Position numbers and translations under genes: made by a program. A stretch of 64,000 bases of DNA, from contig CAWGSQ010000012.1 in the NCBI GenBank assembly GCA_963825345.1, positions 496,001 to 560,000 on the forward strand. Direction: 5' to 3'. Below the pieces are notes generated by a model that saw nothing but the letters and a program-made list of their open reading frames with translations, ran no database searches and was not told the origin of the DNA. Positions 25,294 through 32,326 of the stretch are shown here, piece by piece; position 1 is the stretch's first letter; every line of letters begins with the position of its first letter. The DNA is from JACVRW01 sp963825345. GTDB lineage: Bacteria; Actinomycetota; Thermoleophilia; Solirubrobacterales; Thermoleophilaceae.

Positions 25294-26633
25294 CGGCCGC
25301 GGCGCCGGCGGCGTGCGTCGAGCCGGGCGACCTCGGCGGGCGCCTCCTCGTGCGGGGCAAGGGCGGCCTCGAGCCCGAACAGCTCGTGCAGGGCGTGCAC
25401 GTATCGGTATGAGGTGCCCTCGCCCGCGGCGCCGCGCAGGCGCCGGGTCGGCTCGTGCAGCAGCCGGCTCACCACGGCGCTCGCCATCGTGGCGAGCCGC
25501 TCGCGATCCGCTTCGGACAGCGACTCCCAGCGCGACTCGTTCTCGCGCAGCACTTGCTCCACGATCTCGTCACCGCGGCGCCGTAGGGCCGAGATCGTCG
25601 GCACGACGTCGAGGCTGTCGAGCCACGCCTCGAAGCGGCCCACCTCCTCGCGCACCAGCACGAGCGCCTCGTCGGCCTCCGCGTGGCGGCCGCTCAGGTT
25701 GCGCGCCACCTCGGTCTGAAGGTCGTCCATGTCGTAGAGCGCGATCCCGGGGCAGTCGCGAACGCTCGGCTCGATGTCGCGCGGCACGGCGAGGTCGATC
25801 ATCACGAGCGGACGGCCCATGCGCGAGGCCGCCACGAACTCGAGCTCGTCGCGGCCGAGGATCTGGTGTGGCGCGCCAGTTGAGCTGACCACGATGTCGG
25901 CACTCTCCAGCTCGCCCGGCAGGTCGTCGAACGCGATCGCGCGGCCGCCGTAGCGCTGGGCGAGCCCGAGGGCGCGGTCGTAGCGGCGGTTGGCCACGAA
26001 CAGAGCCTCCACGCCGCGGTCGCGCAGCGCGCGCGCCGTGAGCTCGGCGTTCTCTCCGGCGCCGATCACGAGTACGCGCCGCTCGGTCAGGTCGCCGAGG
26101 AAGTCGGCCGCCAGCTTCACGGCCACCGAGGACACCGACACGCTCGAGCGCGACACGTCGGTCTCGGTGCGCACGCGCTTGCCCGTTGCGAGGGCGTCGC
26201 GGAACAGCCTGTTGGTGACAGGCCCGGTCACGCCCTCCACGAGCGCCATCTCGTATGAGCGCTTCACCTGCCCCTGGACCTCGGCCTCGCCCACGATCAT
26301 CGAGTCGAGCCCGCTCGTGACGGCGAACAGGTGCTCGACGGCGGCGCTCCCGCGCAGCGCGTAGATCGCGCCGAGCAGCTCGGTCGGGCGCAGGCCCGCT
26401 TGGCGCGAGAGCACCCCGAGGGCCGCGTTCTCAGCCTCCACCGGATCGGCCGTGACCAGATACAGCTCGGTGCGGTTGCACGTGGAGATCGCCACCGCCT
26501 CGTGCACCGCATCGTGCTCCACGAGCTCCGAGAGCACGCGCGCCGCGCGCCCGTCCGGCAGCGCGAGGCGCTCGCGCAGCGGAAGCGGCGCGGTCTTGTG
26601 ATTGGCGCCGAGCGTGAGCAGCTCGCCGGTCAC
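25290..26633 (-). CDS. hemA: Glutamyl-tRNA reductase
   Basis: HemA reduces glutamyl-tRNA(Glu) to glutamate 1-semialdehyde, the committed step of the C5 haem pathway. The 447-aa protein has the active-site STCNRTE with Cys52, the substrate loop GLDSMIVGEAEVQGQVK near residue 110, a Rossmann motif VLVIGAGENAELTA near residue 188, and the C-terminal dimerisation helix. Translation starts at GTG 26633, overlapping the ccmD stop. Coupling to ccm genes suggests that haem made here is largely destined for cytochromes c. hemL and hemB are not in the window. Confidence 0.95.
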   Translation of the reverse strand: MTGELLTLGANHKTAPLPLRERLALPDGRAARVLSELVEHDAVHEAVAISTCNRTELYLVTADPVEAENAALGVLSRQAGLRPTELLGAIYALRGSAAVEHLFAVTSGLDSMIVGEAEVQGQVKRSYEMALVEGVTGPVTNRLFRDALATGKRVRTETDVSRSSVSVSSVAVKLAADFLGDLTERRVLVIGAGENAELTARALRDRGVEALFVANRRYDRALGLAQRYGGRAIAFDDLPGELESADIVVSSTGAPHQILGRDELEFVAASRMGRPLVMIDLAVPRDIEPSVRDCPGIALYDMDDLQTEVARNLSGRHAEADEALVLVREEVGRFEAWLDSLDVVPTISALRRRGDEIVEQVLRENESRWESLSEADRERLATMASAVVSRLLHEPTRRLRGAAGEGTSYRYVHALHELFGLEAALAPHEEAPAEVARLDARRRRRGR

Positions 26634-26788
26634 TCGTCGTCCTCCGGAGGAACCAGCTCTGAGATCTGGCGCTCGATGCGGGCGATCTTCGCCCCGATGA
26701 TCGCCACGTAGATCAGGATCAGGGCCACAAACACAACATAAGCACCCGCCACGTACTTCCCAGCCTCGTCAAGCGGCAACGCGGGCAC
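26630..26788 (-). CDS. ccmD: CcmD-like small haem-export protein
   Basis: This 52-aa membrane protein lies between ccmC and hemA. It starts at GTG 26788, overlaps ccmC by 20 nt, and ends in a TGA that overlaps the hemA GTG. One membrane helix (residues 12-33, AGAYVVFVALILIYVAI) is followed by a charged cytoplasmic helix (AKIARIERQISEL), the standard CcmD layout. CcmD keeps the CcmABC-CcmE haem complex together. The call rests on size, topology and position. Confidence 0.8.
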   Translation of the reverse strand: MPALPLDEAGKYVAGAYVVFVALILIYVAIIGAKIARIERQISELVPPEDDE

Positions 26789-27455
26789 GGTTCCTCAATT
26801 TCTTCAGCTGCATCGATGCGTGCTTGGCGGTTAGCTCGAGCTTCCAGAGCGTCACGAACAGCAGGGCCATGCCCACGAGCGCCACCAGGAAGGTGAGTCG
26901 CATCTCGCCCGGCAGGCTTCCGCCGGTCTGGGACAGCACCCGCGGGTGCGTGTACTTCTCAGCGAGCCGGACCGCGATGAAGTTGAGCGGCACGAACGCC
27001 CCCGCGGTGATGGCGAAGACCGACGAGTAGCGCGCCTGGCGGTCCGGGTCCTCGATCGAGAAGCGCAGCGGGTAGTAGACGCAGTACAGGAGGAACACCA
27101 CCAGGAACGAGACCAGCACCGGCTCGTCCCACAGCCACCAGTGGCCCCAGGATGCCTTCGCCCAGATCGACCCCGTGATCAGAACCGCGAGCCCGAGGAT
27201 GATCGAGAGGTGGATCGCCACGTACGAGCGCATGTCCCACGAGCGGTCGCCGCTGCGCAGGTGCCTGATCCCGAAGATGCCTCCGGCCACGAACCCGCAC
27301 AGCGCGACGATCGCCATCGGCACGTGGATGTAGAAGATCTTCTGGACGAAGCCCTGGTCGGCGTCGTTCGGCGCGTAGAAGAACACGAGAGCGAACGCCG
27401 TCGTGATGGTCACGGCGGCGGCTGCGGCGAGCGGCGCGAGGCCCTTGGAATACAT
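26769..27455 (-). CDS. ccmC: Haem exporter / cytochrome c assembly permease CcmC
   Basis: CcmC presents haem to the CcmE chaperone on the outside of the membrane in System I cytochrome c maturation. The 228-aa protein has six membrane helices. The tryptophan-rich WAKASWGHWWLWDE motif lies near residue 105 and the two haem-binding histidine regions are FYIHVPMA near residue 45 and YTHPRVLSQ near residue 172. The frame is open about 500 nt further upstream across ccmB, but ATG 27455 overlaps the ccmB stop as TGATG and starts the membrane domain. It belongs to the ccmABCD-hem operon. Confidence 0.93.
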   Translation of the reverse strand: MYSKGLAPLAAAAAVTITTAFALVFFYAPNDADQGFVQKIFYIHVPMAIVALCGFVAGGIFGIRHLRSGDRSWDMRSYVAIHLSIILGLAVLITGSIWAKASWGHWWLWDEPVLVSFLVVFLLYCVYYPLRFSIEDPDRQARYSSVFAITAGAFVPLNFIAVRLAEKYTHPRVLSQTGGSLPGEMRLTFLVALVGMALLFVTLWKLELTAKHASMQLKKLRNRARVAA

Positions 27456-28129
27456 CAGTCCTCGAGCAGGAAGTCGAAGACCGCTACGGAGAGAAGCACG
27501 AATACCACATCGTAAAGAGTGAGGACCGAAAGCCAGCGGCCGAGGTCCTCCGGACCGGCGTCCTGGCGCATCAGCGGCTCCGTGGCCTGGGCGCAGGCGA
27601 TCAGGAGCGGCACGAGCAGCGGGAGCAGGAGCAGCGGCACGATCAGCTCGCGCGCGCGGGTTTCCGCGGCAAGTGCGGCCACGAGCGCGCCCACGGCTGC
27701 CACGCCCAGGTTGCCGAGCGCGAGTATCGCCAGCAGCTCGGGAAAGGCGCCGCCGAGGCCAGGGCCGAGCAGCAGGAGCGCGAACGCGGGCACGGCCACG
27801 AGCTCGACGGCGGTTAGGAACAGGAACAGGGCCGCGGCCTTCGCCACGAACAGCGAGGTGCGATCCACCGGAGCCAGCAGCAGGCCGTCGATGCCGCCCT
27901 GCTCGCGCTCCGCCGCGAACAGGCGCGTCACCCCGATCACGGCGGCCAGCAGCATCGTCACCCACAGGACCCCGGAGGCGAGCTCGCCGTCGAGCGAGTC
28001 GCGGTCGAGCCCGAAGTGGAAGAGCACGTAGACCGTGATCGAGAACAGCACCATCGCCGGCACCGATTCCTTCATGCGCAGCTCGATCAGCAGGTCCTTG
28101 CGCAGGATCGCGCGGGCGGTGCGGATCAC
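27455..28129 (-). CDS. ccmB: Haem exporter permease CcmB
   Basis: CcmB is the second permease of the CcmABCD complex. The 224-aa product has six membrane helices. The family N-terminus ILRKDLLIELRMKESVPAM leads into the first helix, and GVTRLFAAEREQGGIDGLLL near residue 65 is the conserved cytoplasmic segment that contacts the ATPase. It overlaps ccmA by 4 nt and ccmC by 1 nt. No function apart from System I haem handling is likely. Confidence 0.93.
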   Translation of the reverse strand: MIRTARAILRKDLLIELRMKESVPAMVLFSITVYVLFHFGLDRDSLDGELASGVLWVTMLLAAVIGVTRLFAAEREQGGIDGLLLAPVDRTSLFVAKAAALFLFLTAVELVAVPAFALLLLGPGLGGAFPELLAILALGNLGVAAVGALVAALAAETRARELIVPLLLLPLLVPLLIACAQATEPLMRQDAGPEDLGRWLSVLTLYDVVFVLLSVAVFDFLLED

Positions 28130-28773
28130 CGGTACAGCTCCGTGCCCACCGGCGCCGGGCGCCCGCCCTTGAGGCCGAGGCTGAGGTCGCTCTCCGCCAG
28201 GGCGCCCTCCACGTCGTGGCTCACGAGCACGCGCGTGCGCCCAGAGTCTCTCCCGATCAGGGGTTCGAGCAGCTCGACCGCGGCCGGGTCGAGGTTGGCG
28301 CGCGGCTCGTCCAGCAGCAGCAGCGCCGGCTCGTGCAGCACGGCTCGCGCCGCGGCGAGGCGCTGGACGAGGCCCTTGGAGAGGTCCCTAACGGGATCGT
28401 CGGCGCGGTCCTCCATTCCCACCGTGCCGAGGAGCTCCTCGACGCGGGCAGGCGCCACCCCGTGCAGCCGCGCGTGGTAGCGCAGGTTCTCGCGCCCGCT
28501 CAGCTCGCGGTAGAGCAGTGGCTCGTGGCCGAGGTAGCCCACCTGCGACGGCAGCTTCCAACGCTCCCCGGGCAGATCTGCGCCGAGCACCCGCGCGCTG
28601 CCGCCGTTAGGCCGCAGGAGGCCGGCGAGCACCCGCAGCAGCGTGGTCTTGCCCGCGCCGTTGCCGCCCAGCACTGCCAGCGTCTGCCCCTCCTCCACGC
28701 GCACGCTCACGCCGGCGAGCGCGACCCGCTCGCCGTACCGCCGCTCGAGGCCTTCGAGCTCGATCGCAGCCAC
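28126..28773 (-). CDS. ccmA: Haem exporter ATP-binding protein CcmA
   Basis: CcmA is the ATPase of the Ccm haem-handling complex, needed to release haem from CcmE. The 215-aa protein has Walker A GGNGAGKTTLL near residue 35, a Q-loop VGYLGHEPLLYREL, ABC signature LSKGLVQRL near residue 129, and Walker B ALLLLDEPRANLD near residue 150. It is first in the operon that runs without gaps to birA. The promoter probably lies in the 23 nt shared with the divergent VOC gene, or inside that gene. Confidence 0.93.
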   Translation of the reverse strand: MAAIELEGLERRYGERVALAGVSVRVEEGQTLAVLGGNGAGKTTLLRVLAGLLRPNGGSARVLGADLPGERWKLPSQVGYLGHEPLLYRELSGRENLRYHARLHGVAPARVEELLGTVGMEDRADDPVRDLSKGLVQRLAAARAVLHEPALLLLDEPRANLDPAAVELLEPLIGRDSGRTRVLVSHDVEGALAESDLSLGLKGGRPAPVGTELYR

Positions 28774-28796
28774 GCGCGGAAGCCTATGCTTCGGCC

Positions 28797-29231
28797 ATGG
28801 CGCGGATGGTCGGCATCAACCACGTCGCGCTGACCGTCGGCGACGTGGACGAAGCGGTCGAGTTCTACGGCCGCATCTTCGAGCTCGAGCTGCGCGGCCG
28901 AGTGCCCGGCATGGCCTTCCTCGACATGGGCGACCAGTTCCTCGCCCTCGCCCACAGCAAGCCCGGCACGCCCGACCGGGATCGCCACTTCGGGCTCGTG
29001 GTGGACGACCGGGCCCGCGTGCGGCAGGCGCTCCACGAGGCCGGCGTGGAGGTCGAGCCGGGACACGGACTGCACTTCACGGACCCGTGGGGGAACCGCG
29101 TGGAGGTGGTCCAGTACTCGGAGGTCCAGTTCACCAAGGCGCCTCCGGTGCTCAGCGGGATGGGCCTGGAGAAGCTCGGGAAGTCCGAGTCGGCGCAGCG
29201 GGAGCTGCGCGACAAGGGCCTGGGGCCCTAG
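28797..29231 (+). CDS. VOC (glyoxalase/bleomycin-resistance) family protein
   Basis: This is a cytoplasmic VOC-fold protein of 144 aa with two beta-alpha-beta-beta-beta halves. INHVALTVGDVDEAVEFYG opens the first; FTDPWGNRVEVVQYS near residue 98 closes the second with the metal-ligand Glu. The C-terminal 30 residues (MGLEKLGKSESAQREL) are an extra charged helix. Activities in this family range from isomerases to antibiotic binding, and no specific substrate is indicated. Its stop shares CTAG with the convergent moaB stop. Confidence 0.85.
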   Translation: MARMVGINHVALTVGDVDEAVEFYGRIFELELRGRVPGMAFLDMGDQFLALAHSKPGTPDRDRHFGLVVDDRARVRQALHEAGVEVEPGHGLHFTDPWGNRVEVVQYSEVQFTKAPPVLSGMGLEKLGKSESAQRELRDKGLGP

Positions 29232-29701
29232 CTCCCCCGCTCCAGCAGCTTCGCCGCGTGCTCCAGCGTCGGCTCCACGATCGGCCAGGACTGCTCGATG
29301 GCCTTCGGGTTCCCCGGCAGGTTCACGATCAGCGTCCGCCCGCGCACGCCCGATATGCCGCGCGTGAGCAATCCCAGCGGCGTGTGCTGGCGCGAGTCGG
29401 CGCGGATCGCCTCGGCGTAGCCGGGCGCCTCGCGGTCGATAGCGGCCTGGGTGGCCTCGGGGGTCACGTCGTCCACGGTCAGCCCGGTGCCGCCCGTGGT
29501 GAAGATGAAGCGCACGCCGTCGTGGTCGGCCAGCCGCTTGAGCACGGCGAGGATCGACTCGCGGTCGTCGGAGACGACCTCGTGCTGGACGTCGAGCCCC
29601 GCGGCCTCGCACAGCCGCACGAGGGCGGGTCCGGACACGTCCTCGCCCTCGCCTCGGGCGAGCGAGCTCGACACCGTGACCACCGCCGCGCGTCCGCTCA
29701 C
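29228..29701 (-). CDS. Molybdenum cofactor biosynthesis protein (MoaB/MogA)
   Basis: This protein adenylylates molybdopterin before molybdate insertion. From GTG 29701 (157 aa) it has RAAVVTVSSSLARGEGED at the N-terminus, the conserved FTTGGTGLTVDDVTPEA near residue 70, and LIVNLPGNPKAIEQ near residue 126, all MoaB/Mog hallmarks. The start overlaps the moaC stop as GTGA; an apparent longer frame lies antisense to real coding sequence. It belongs with moaC, the sirC-like gene and a Moco oxidoreductase on the same strand. Confidence 0.92.
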   Translation of the reverse strand: MSGRAAVVTVSSSLARGEGEDVSGPALVRLCEAAGLDVQHEVVSDDRESILAVLKRLADHDGVRFIFTTGGTGLTVDDVTPEATQAAIDREAPGYAEAIRADSRQHTPLGLLTRGISGVRGRTLIVNLPGNPKAIEQSWPIVEPTLEHAAKLLERGS

Positions 29702-30126
29702 GGCTCGCGGCGCCAGTCGTGGCGCCCGCCCGACTTCTCGAGCAAAACGACCTCGGTGATCTCGACTCCGCGTTCGATCCCCTTGACCATGTCGTAGACC
29801 GTCAGGGCCGCGACCGAGGCCGCCGTGAGCGCCTCCATCTCCACGCCAGTGGGGCCCGTGGTGCGCGCCTCGGTCTCGATCTCGACCCGGTCGTCTTGCA
29901 CCTCGATGCGCACGTCGACGAAGGACAGCGCGAGCGGGTGGCACAGTGGGATCAGCTCCGCGGTGCGCTTGGCCGCCTGGATGCCGGCGATGCGCGCGGT
30001 CGACACTACGTCGCCCTTCGGCGCGTCGCCGCGGGCCACCGCCGCGGCAGTCTCGGGCGACATGCGCACCACGGCCCGGGCCAGCGCTCGCCGGTCGGTG
30101 GCCTTTTTGTCGCCCACGTCGACCAT
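29698..30126 (-). CDS. moaC: Cyclic pyranopterin monophosphate synthase MoaC
   Basis: MoaC converts the MoaA product to cyclic pyranopterin monophosphate. From ATG 30126 the product is 142 aa and contains MVDVGDKKATDRRALA, the catalytic LIPLCHPLALS near residue 59, and the Asp/Lys site DMVKGIERG near residue 113. Family members start earlier with LTHxDxxGxARMVDV. Here those residues are encoded upstream in frame (ELTHLDDAGSAR), but the only candidate start is CTG at 30171, overlapping the previous stop. I think the real protein begins there (157 aa), but list the first canonical start. Confidence 0.9.
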   Translation of the reverse strand: MVDVGDKKATDRRALARAVVRMSPETAAAVARGDAPKGDVVSTARIAGIQAAKRTAELIPLCHPLALSFVDVRIEVQDDRVEIETEARTTGPTGVEMEALTAASVAALTVYDMVKGIERGVEITEVVLLEKSGGRHDWRREP

Positions 30127-30163
30127 CCGGGCGCTCCCGGCGTCGTCGAGGTGTGTGAGCTCG

Positions 30164-30904
30164 TCAGACAGGCTGGTGGGTCCGCTGCGCCGCCGCGATC
30201 AGGTCGCGCACGGCGTGCTCGTCGTCGCGCCGGAGCAGCTCGATCGGATCGGGTTCGCCGTTCACGATCGACTCGAAGAAGACCTTGCGGTCCTGGTAGG
30301 TGGGGAGCGTCCCCTTCGCCCAGCCGCGCACCTCGTTCAGCAGGATCGCGAGGCGGGCGTATGGCTCGCCGTACTCCTCGGCGATCTCGTTCCGGATCCG
30401 CTTCGCGAGTGCCGGCGACGCCCCCGCGGTCGAGATGGCGATCGCCAGCGGACCGGTGCGGATGATCGCCGGGAGGATGAAGTTGCAGAGCGGCGGCACG
30501 TCCACCACGTTCACGAGCATGGCCCGCCGCTCCGCGTCGTCGTAGATCTGGATGTTCACGTCGGTGTCGTCGGTGGCGGCGATGACCATGAAGACACCAT
30601 CGAGGTCCTCAGGTCCCGCGTACTCCCGCCGCGCCCAGCGGATCGAGCCCTCGGCCGCCAGTTCGCGCAGCGGCTCGATCGCGCGGGGCGCGATCAGCAC
30701 CACGTCGCCCTCGCACGCGAGCAGTCCCTCGACCTTCTCGAGGCCGATGTGACCGCCCCCGATCACGAGACAGCGGCGCCCGCTCAGCTTCAGGCAGGCG
30801 ATGTAGAAGGGGATGTCGAGCATCCCCTGAACGCAGCTCTGGTCGCAGATGCCCTTCCTGAGCTGGCAGACGCATTCCTTGCCGGCGTAGGCTTGTGCTG
30901 GCAT
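30164..30904 (-). CDS. Precorrin-2 dehydrogenase/sirohydrochlorin ferrochelatase-like protein with Cys-rich N-terminus
   Basis: This CysG-N/Met8/SirC-type enzyme oxidises precorrin-2 with NAD and may insert iron to give siroheme. The 246-aa protein has the NAD site CLVIGGGHIGLEKVEG near residue 45, ATDDTDVN with the catalytic Asp near residue 103, and the family IISTAGASPALAKRIR region. Before the Rossmann fold there is an unusual 30-residue extension with four cysteines in KECVCQLRKGICDQSCVQG. This is not in CysG or Met8 and could bind a metal or Fe-S cluster. It would act on the product of the cobA/hemD fusion at 22.8-24.3 kb. Neighbours on both sides are Moco genes. Confidence 0.88.
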   Translation of the reverse strand: MPAQAYAGKECVCQLRKGICDQSCVQGMLDIPFYIACLKLSGRRCLVIGGGHIGLEKVEGLLACEGDVVLIAPRAIEPLRELAAEGSIRWARREYAGPEDLDGVFMVIAATDDTDVNIQIYDDAERRAMLVNVVDVPPLCNFILPAIIRTGPLAIAISTAGASPALAKRIRNEIAEEYGEPYARLAILLNEVRGWAKGTLPTYQDRKVFFESIVNGEPDPIELLRRDDEHAVRDLIAAAQRTHQPV

Positions 30905-30936
30905 TGGAGAAAGTCTAGAAGCCGGTGGGCCGAGGC

Positions 30937-31992
30937 TCACGCGGCTCCGCGGCCCTCGTCGGTGAAACTGCTCCAGACCGTGGACGCCGCCGCGCCGCGA
31001 TCGGGCCCGTCGTGCAGCTCGATCCGCACGACCCACTTCACCCACTGGAAGCCGCGGCGGTTGCGTGCGACCAGTCGCAGCGGCGCCCCATGGCCGTGTG
31101 ACAGCTGCTCGCCACCCACATGGGTCGCAAGCAGGAGGTCCTCAAGCTCGCCGAGCTCGAAGCCCCAGCGATATCCGGTATGCGAAACCACACGCAGGTG
31201 CGTGGCCGTGCCCAGCAGACGCGCCCGCGAGAGCAGTCGCTCGAGTGCGATCCCGCGCCAGCGCTGACGCGAGTAGAACCCGCCCGTGCAGTCGAGCGTC
31301 GCGATCAGCTCGTCGTCGGCACCCAGCTCGTCGAGGGGCACCTCGAGCGGGCGGTCGACGAGGCCGACGACCTCGAGCCGCCACTCGTCCGAGTCGAGCA
31401 CGCGCGGCTTGTCGGCGACCCACGAGGTCGTGGGGAAGTCGTTGCCGCTGAACGAGCTCCGCTCATACGAGCCCGTGAAGCGCCGCTGGGCGCCGCGTAG
31501 CTCGAGCAGCTCACCAACCGGGCGCTGGATCCACCACGCGGCGTAGCCGCCGAGTGCGACCGCTCCGAGGCTGAGGAACTGCCGTCGCCCAGCGATGTCC
31601 GCGCGCCTCAGCGGCTTCCCGCGCAGCAGCGCGTGGCCGAGGACGACGAGTGCCAGCGCCGTGCCGAGCGCGAAGTGCCAGCTGAGCAGGTTGTAGCCGG
31701 CAAACGAAAGCTGGACGCCGCTCGACCATGCCCAGCCCGAGAGCAACGCGACGGCGACGAAGGCGGCGGCCCCCGCCCCGGCGGCGGTCCGGCGGTCCCA
31801 TGGGCGCACGAGCCGCCGCAGGACACGGCGGCCCTTCCAGACGAGCATGCCCCCGAGCGCGAAGCCGCCGGCGCCGTGGACAGCGAACACCCAGGCGTCG
31901 CTGGAGCGACCGGCAAACAGGCTCATCACGCCGGTCGCGAACAGCAGCCCGACCAGCAGCGCCAGGCCCCAGTCCGTCGCGCGAGGCGTCAC
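30937..31992 (-). CDS. Membrane-anchored molybdopterin oxidoreductase, sulfite-oxidase fold
   Basis: The 351-aa product joins a four-helix membrane domain to a sulfite-oxidase-fold (Oxidored_molyb) domain. Helices at about residues 8-28, 33-50, 70-90 and 98-118 contain His in VHGAGG, SWHFALG and VLGHALL, as if for haem b. After GRRQFLSLGAVALGG and a short linker, residues 185-335 form the catalytic domain with the Moco-ligand Cys in ATLDCTGGFYS near residue 234. The layout resembles a one-chain version of a YedY/MsrP enzyme with its quinol-linked cytochrome. Start GTG 31992 follows AGG. moaB and moaC, which make its cofactor, are next door. The substrate is unknown. Confidence 0.85.
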   Translation of the reverse strand: MTPRATDWGLALLVGLLFATGVMSLFAGRSSDAWVFAVHGAGGFALGGMLVWKGRRVLRRLVRPWDRRTAAGAGAAAFVAVALLSGWAWSSGVQLSFAGYNLLSWHFALGTALALVVLGHALLRGKPLRRADIAGRRQFLSLGAVALGGYAAWWIQRPVGELLELRGAQRRFTGSYERSSFSGNDFPTTSWVADKPRVLDSDEWRLEVVGLVDRPLEVPLDELGADDELIATLDCTGGFYSRQRWRGIALERLLSRARLLGTATHLRVVSHTGYRWGFELGELEDLLLATHVGGEQLSHGHGAPLRLVARNRRGFQWVKWVVRIELHDGPDRGAAASTVWSSFTDEGRGAA

Positions 31993-32002
31993 GGACCTGA
32001 GG

Positions 32003-32293
32003 TTACGCCGCTGCGCCCGGCATGCGTCCAGCTGCGAGCGGCATCGAATGCCTACGCCAGATGCGCCATCCGTCGCCGCCTCGCCGCCACATGTCGCTGA
32101 TGACGAAGGTGCCGCTGCGGTCCTGGCCGAGGACCGTCGCACGCATGGAGACGTAGTCCTCGAGGACCGCGAGCCAGCGTTCACGTGGCATCACGGCGGG
32201 AGTCGGGTGGACGATCACGAGCGCGTAGTCGTCCTCGAGCAGGGCGTCCGCAGCTTGCGCATCGCGCCGCTCAATGCAGCGCTGGAACTCCCG
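32003..32293 (-). pseudogene. SnoaL/NTF2-like protein remnant
   Basis: On the minus strand one frame reads EFQRCIERRDAQAADALLED, YALVIVHPTPAVMPRERW, then ATVLGQDRSGTFVISDMWR and WRIWRRHSMPL. This matches a SnoaL-like (NTF2-fold) domain, but between EDYV and SMRATV about 25 residues of the usual fold are missing. The only starts in frame are late GTG/ATG codons such as GTG 32218. I read it as a gene that has lost its start and an internal segment. A functional short version cannot be excluded. Confidence 0.55.
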
Positions 32294-32326
32294 TCATTCG
32301 GGCCTCTAGATCCGCGTTGCCCAACG

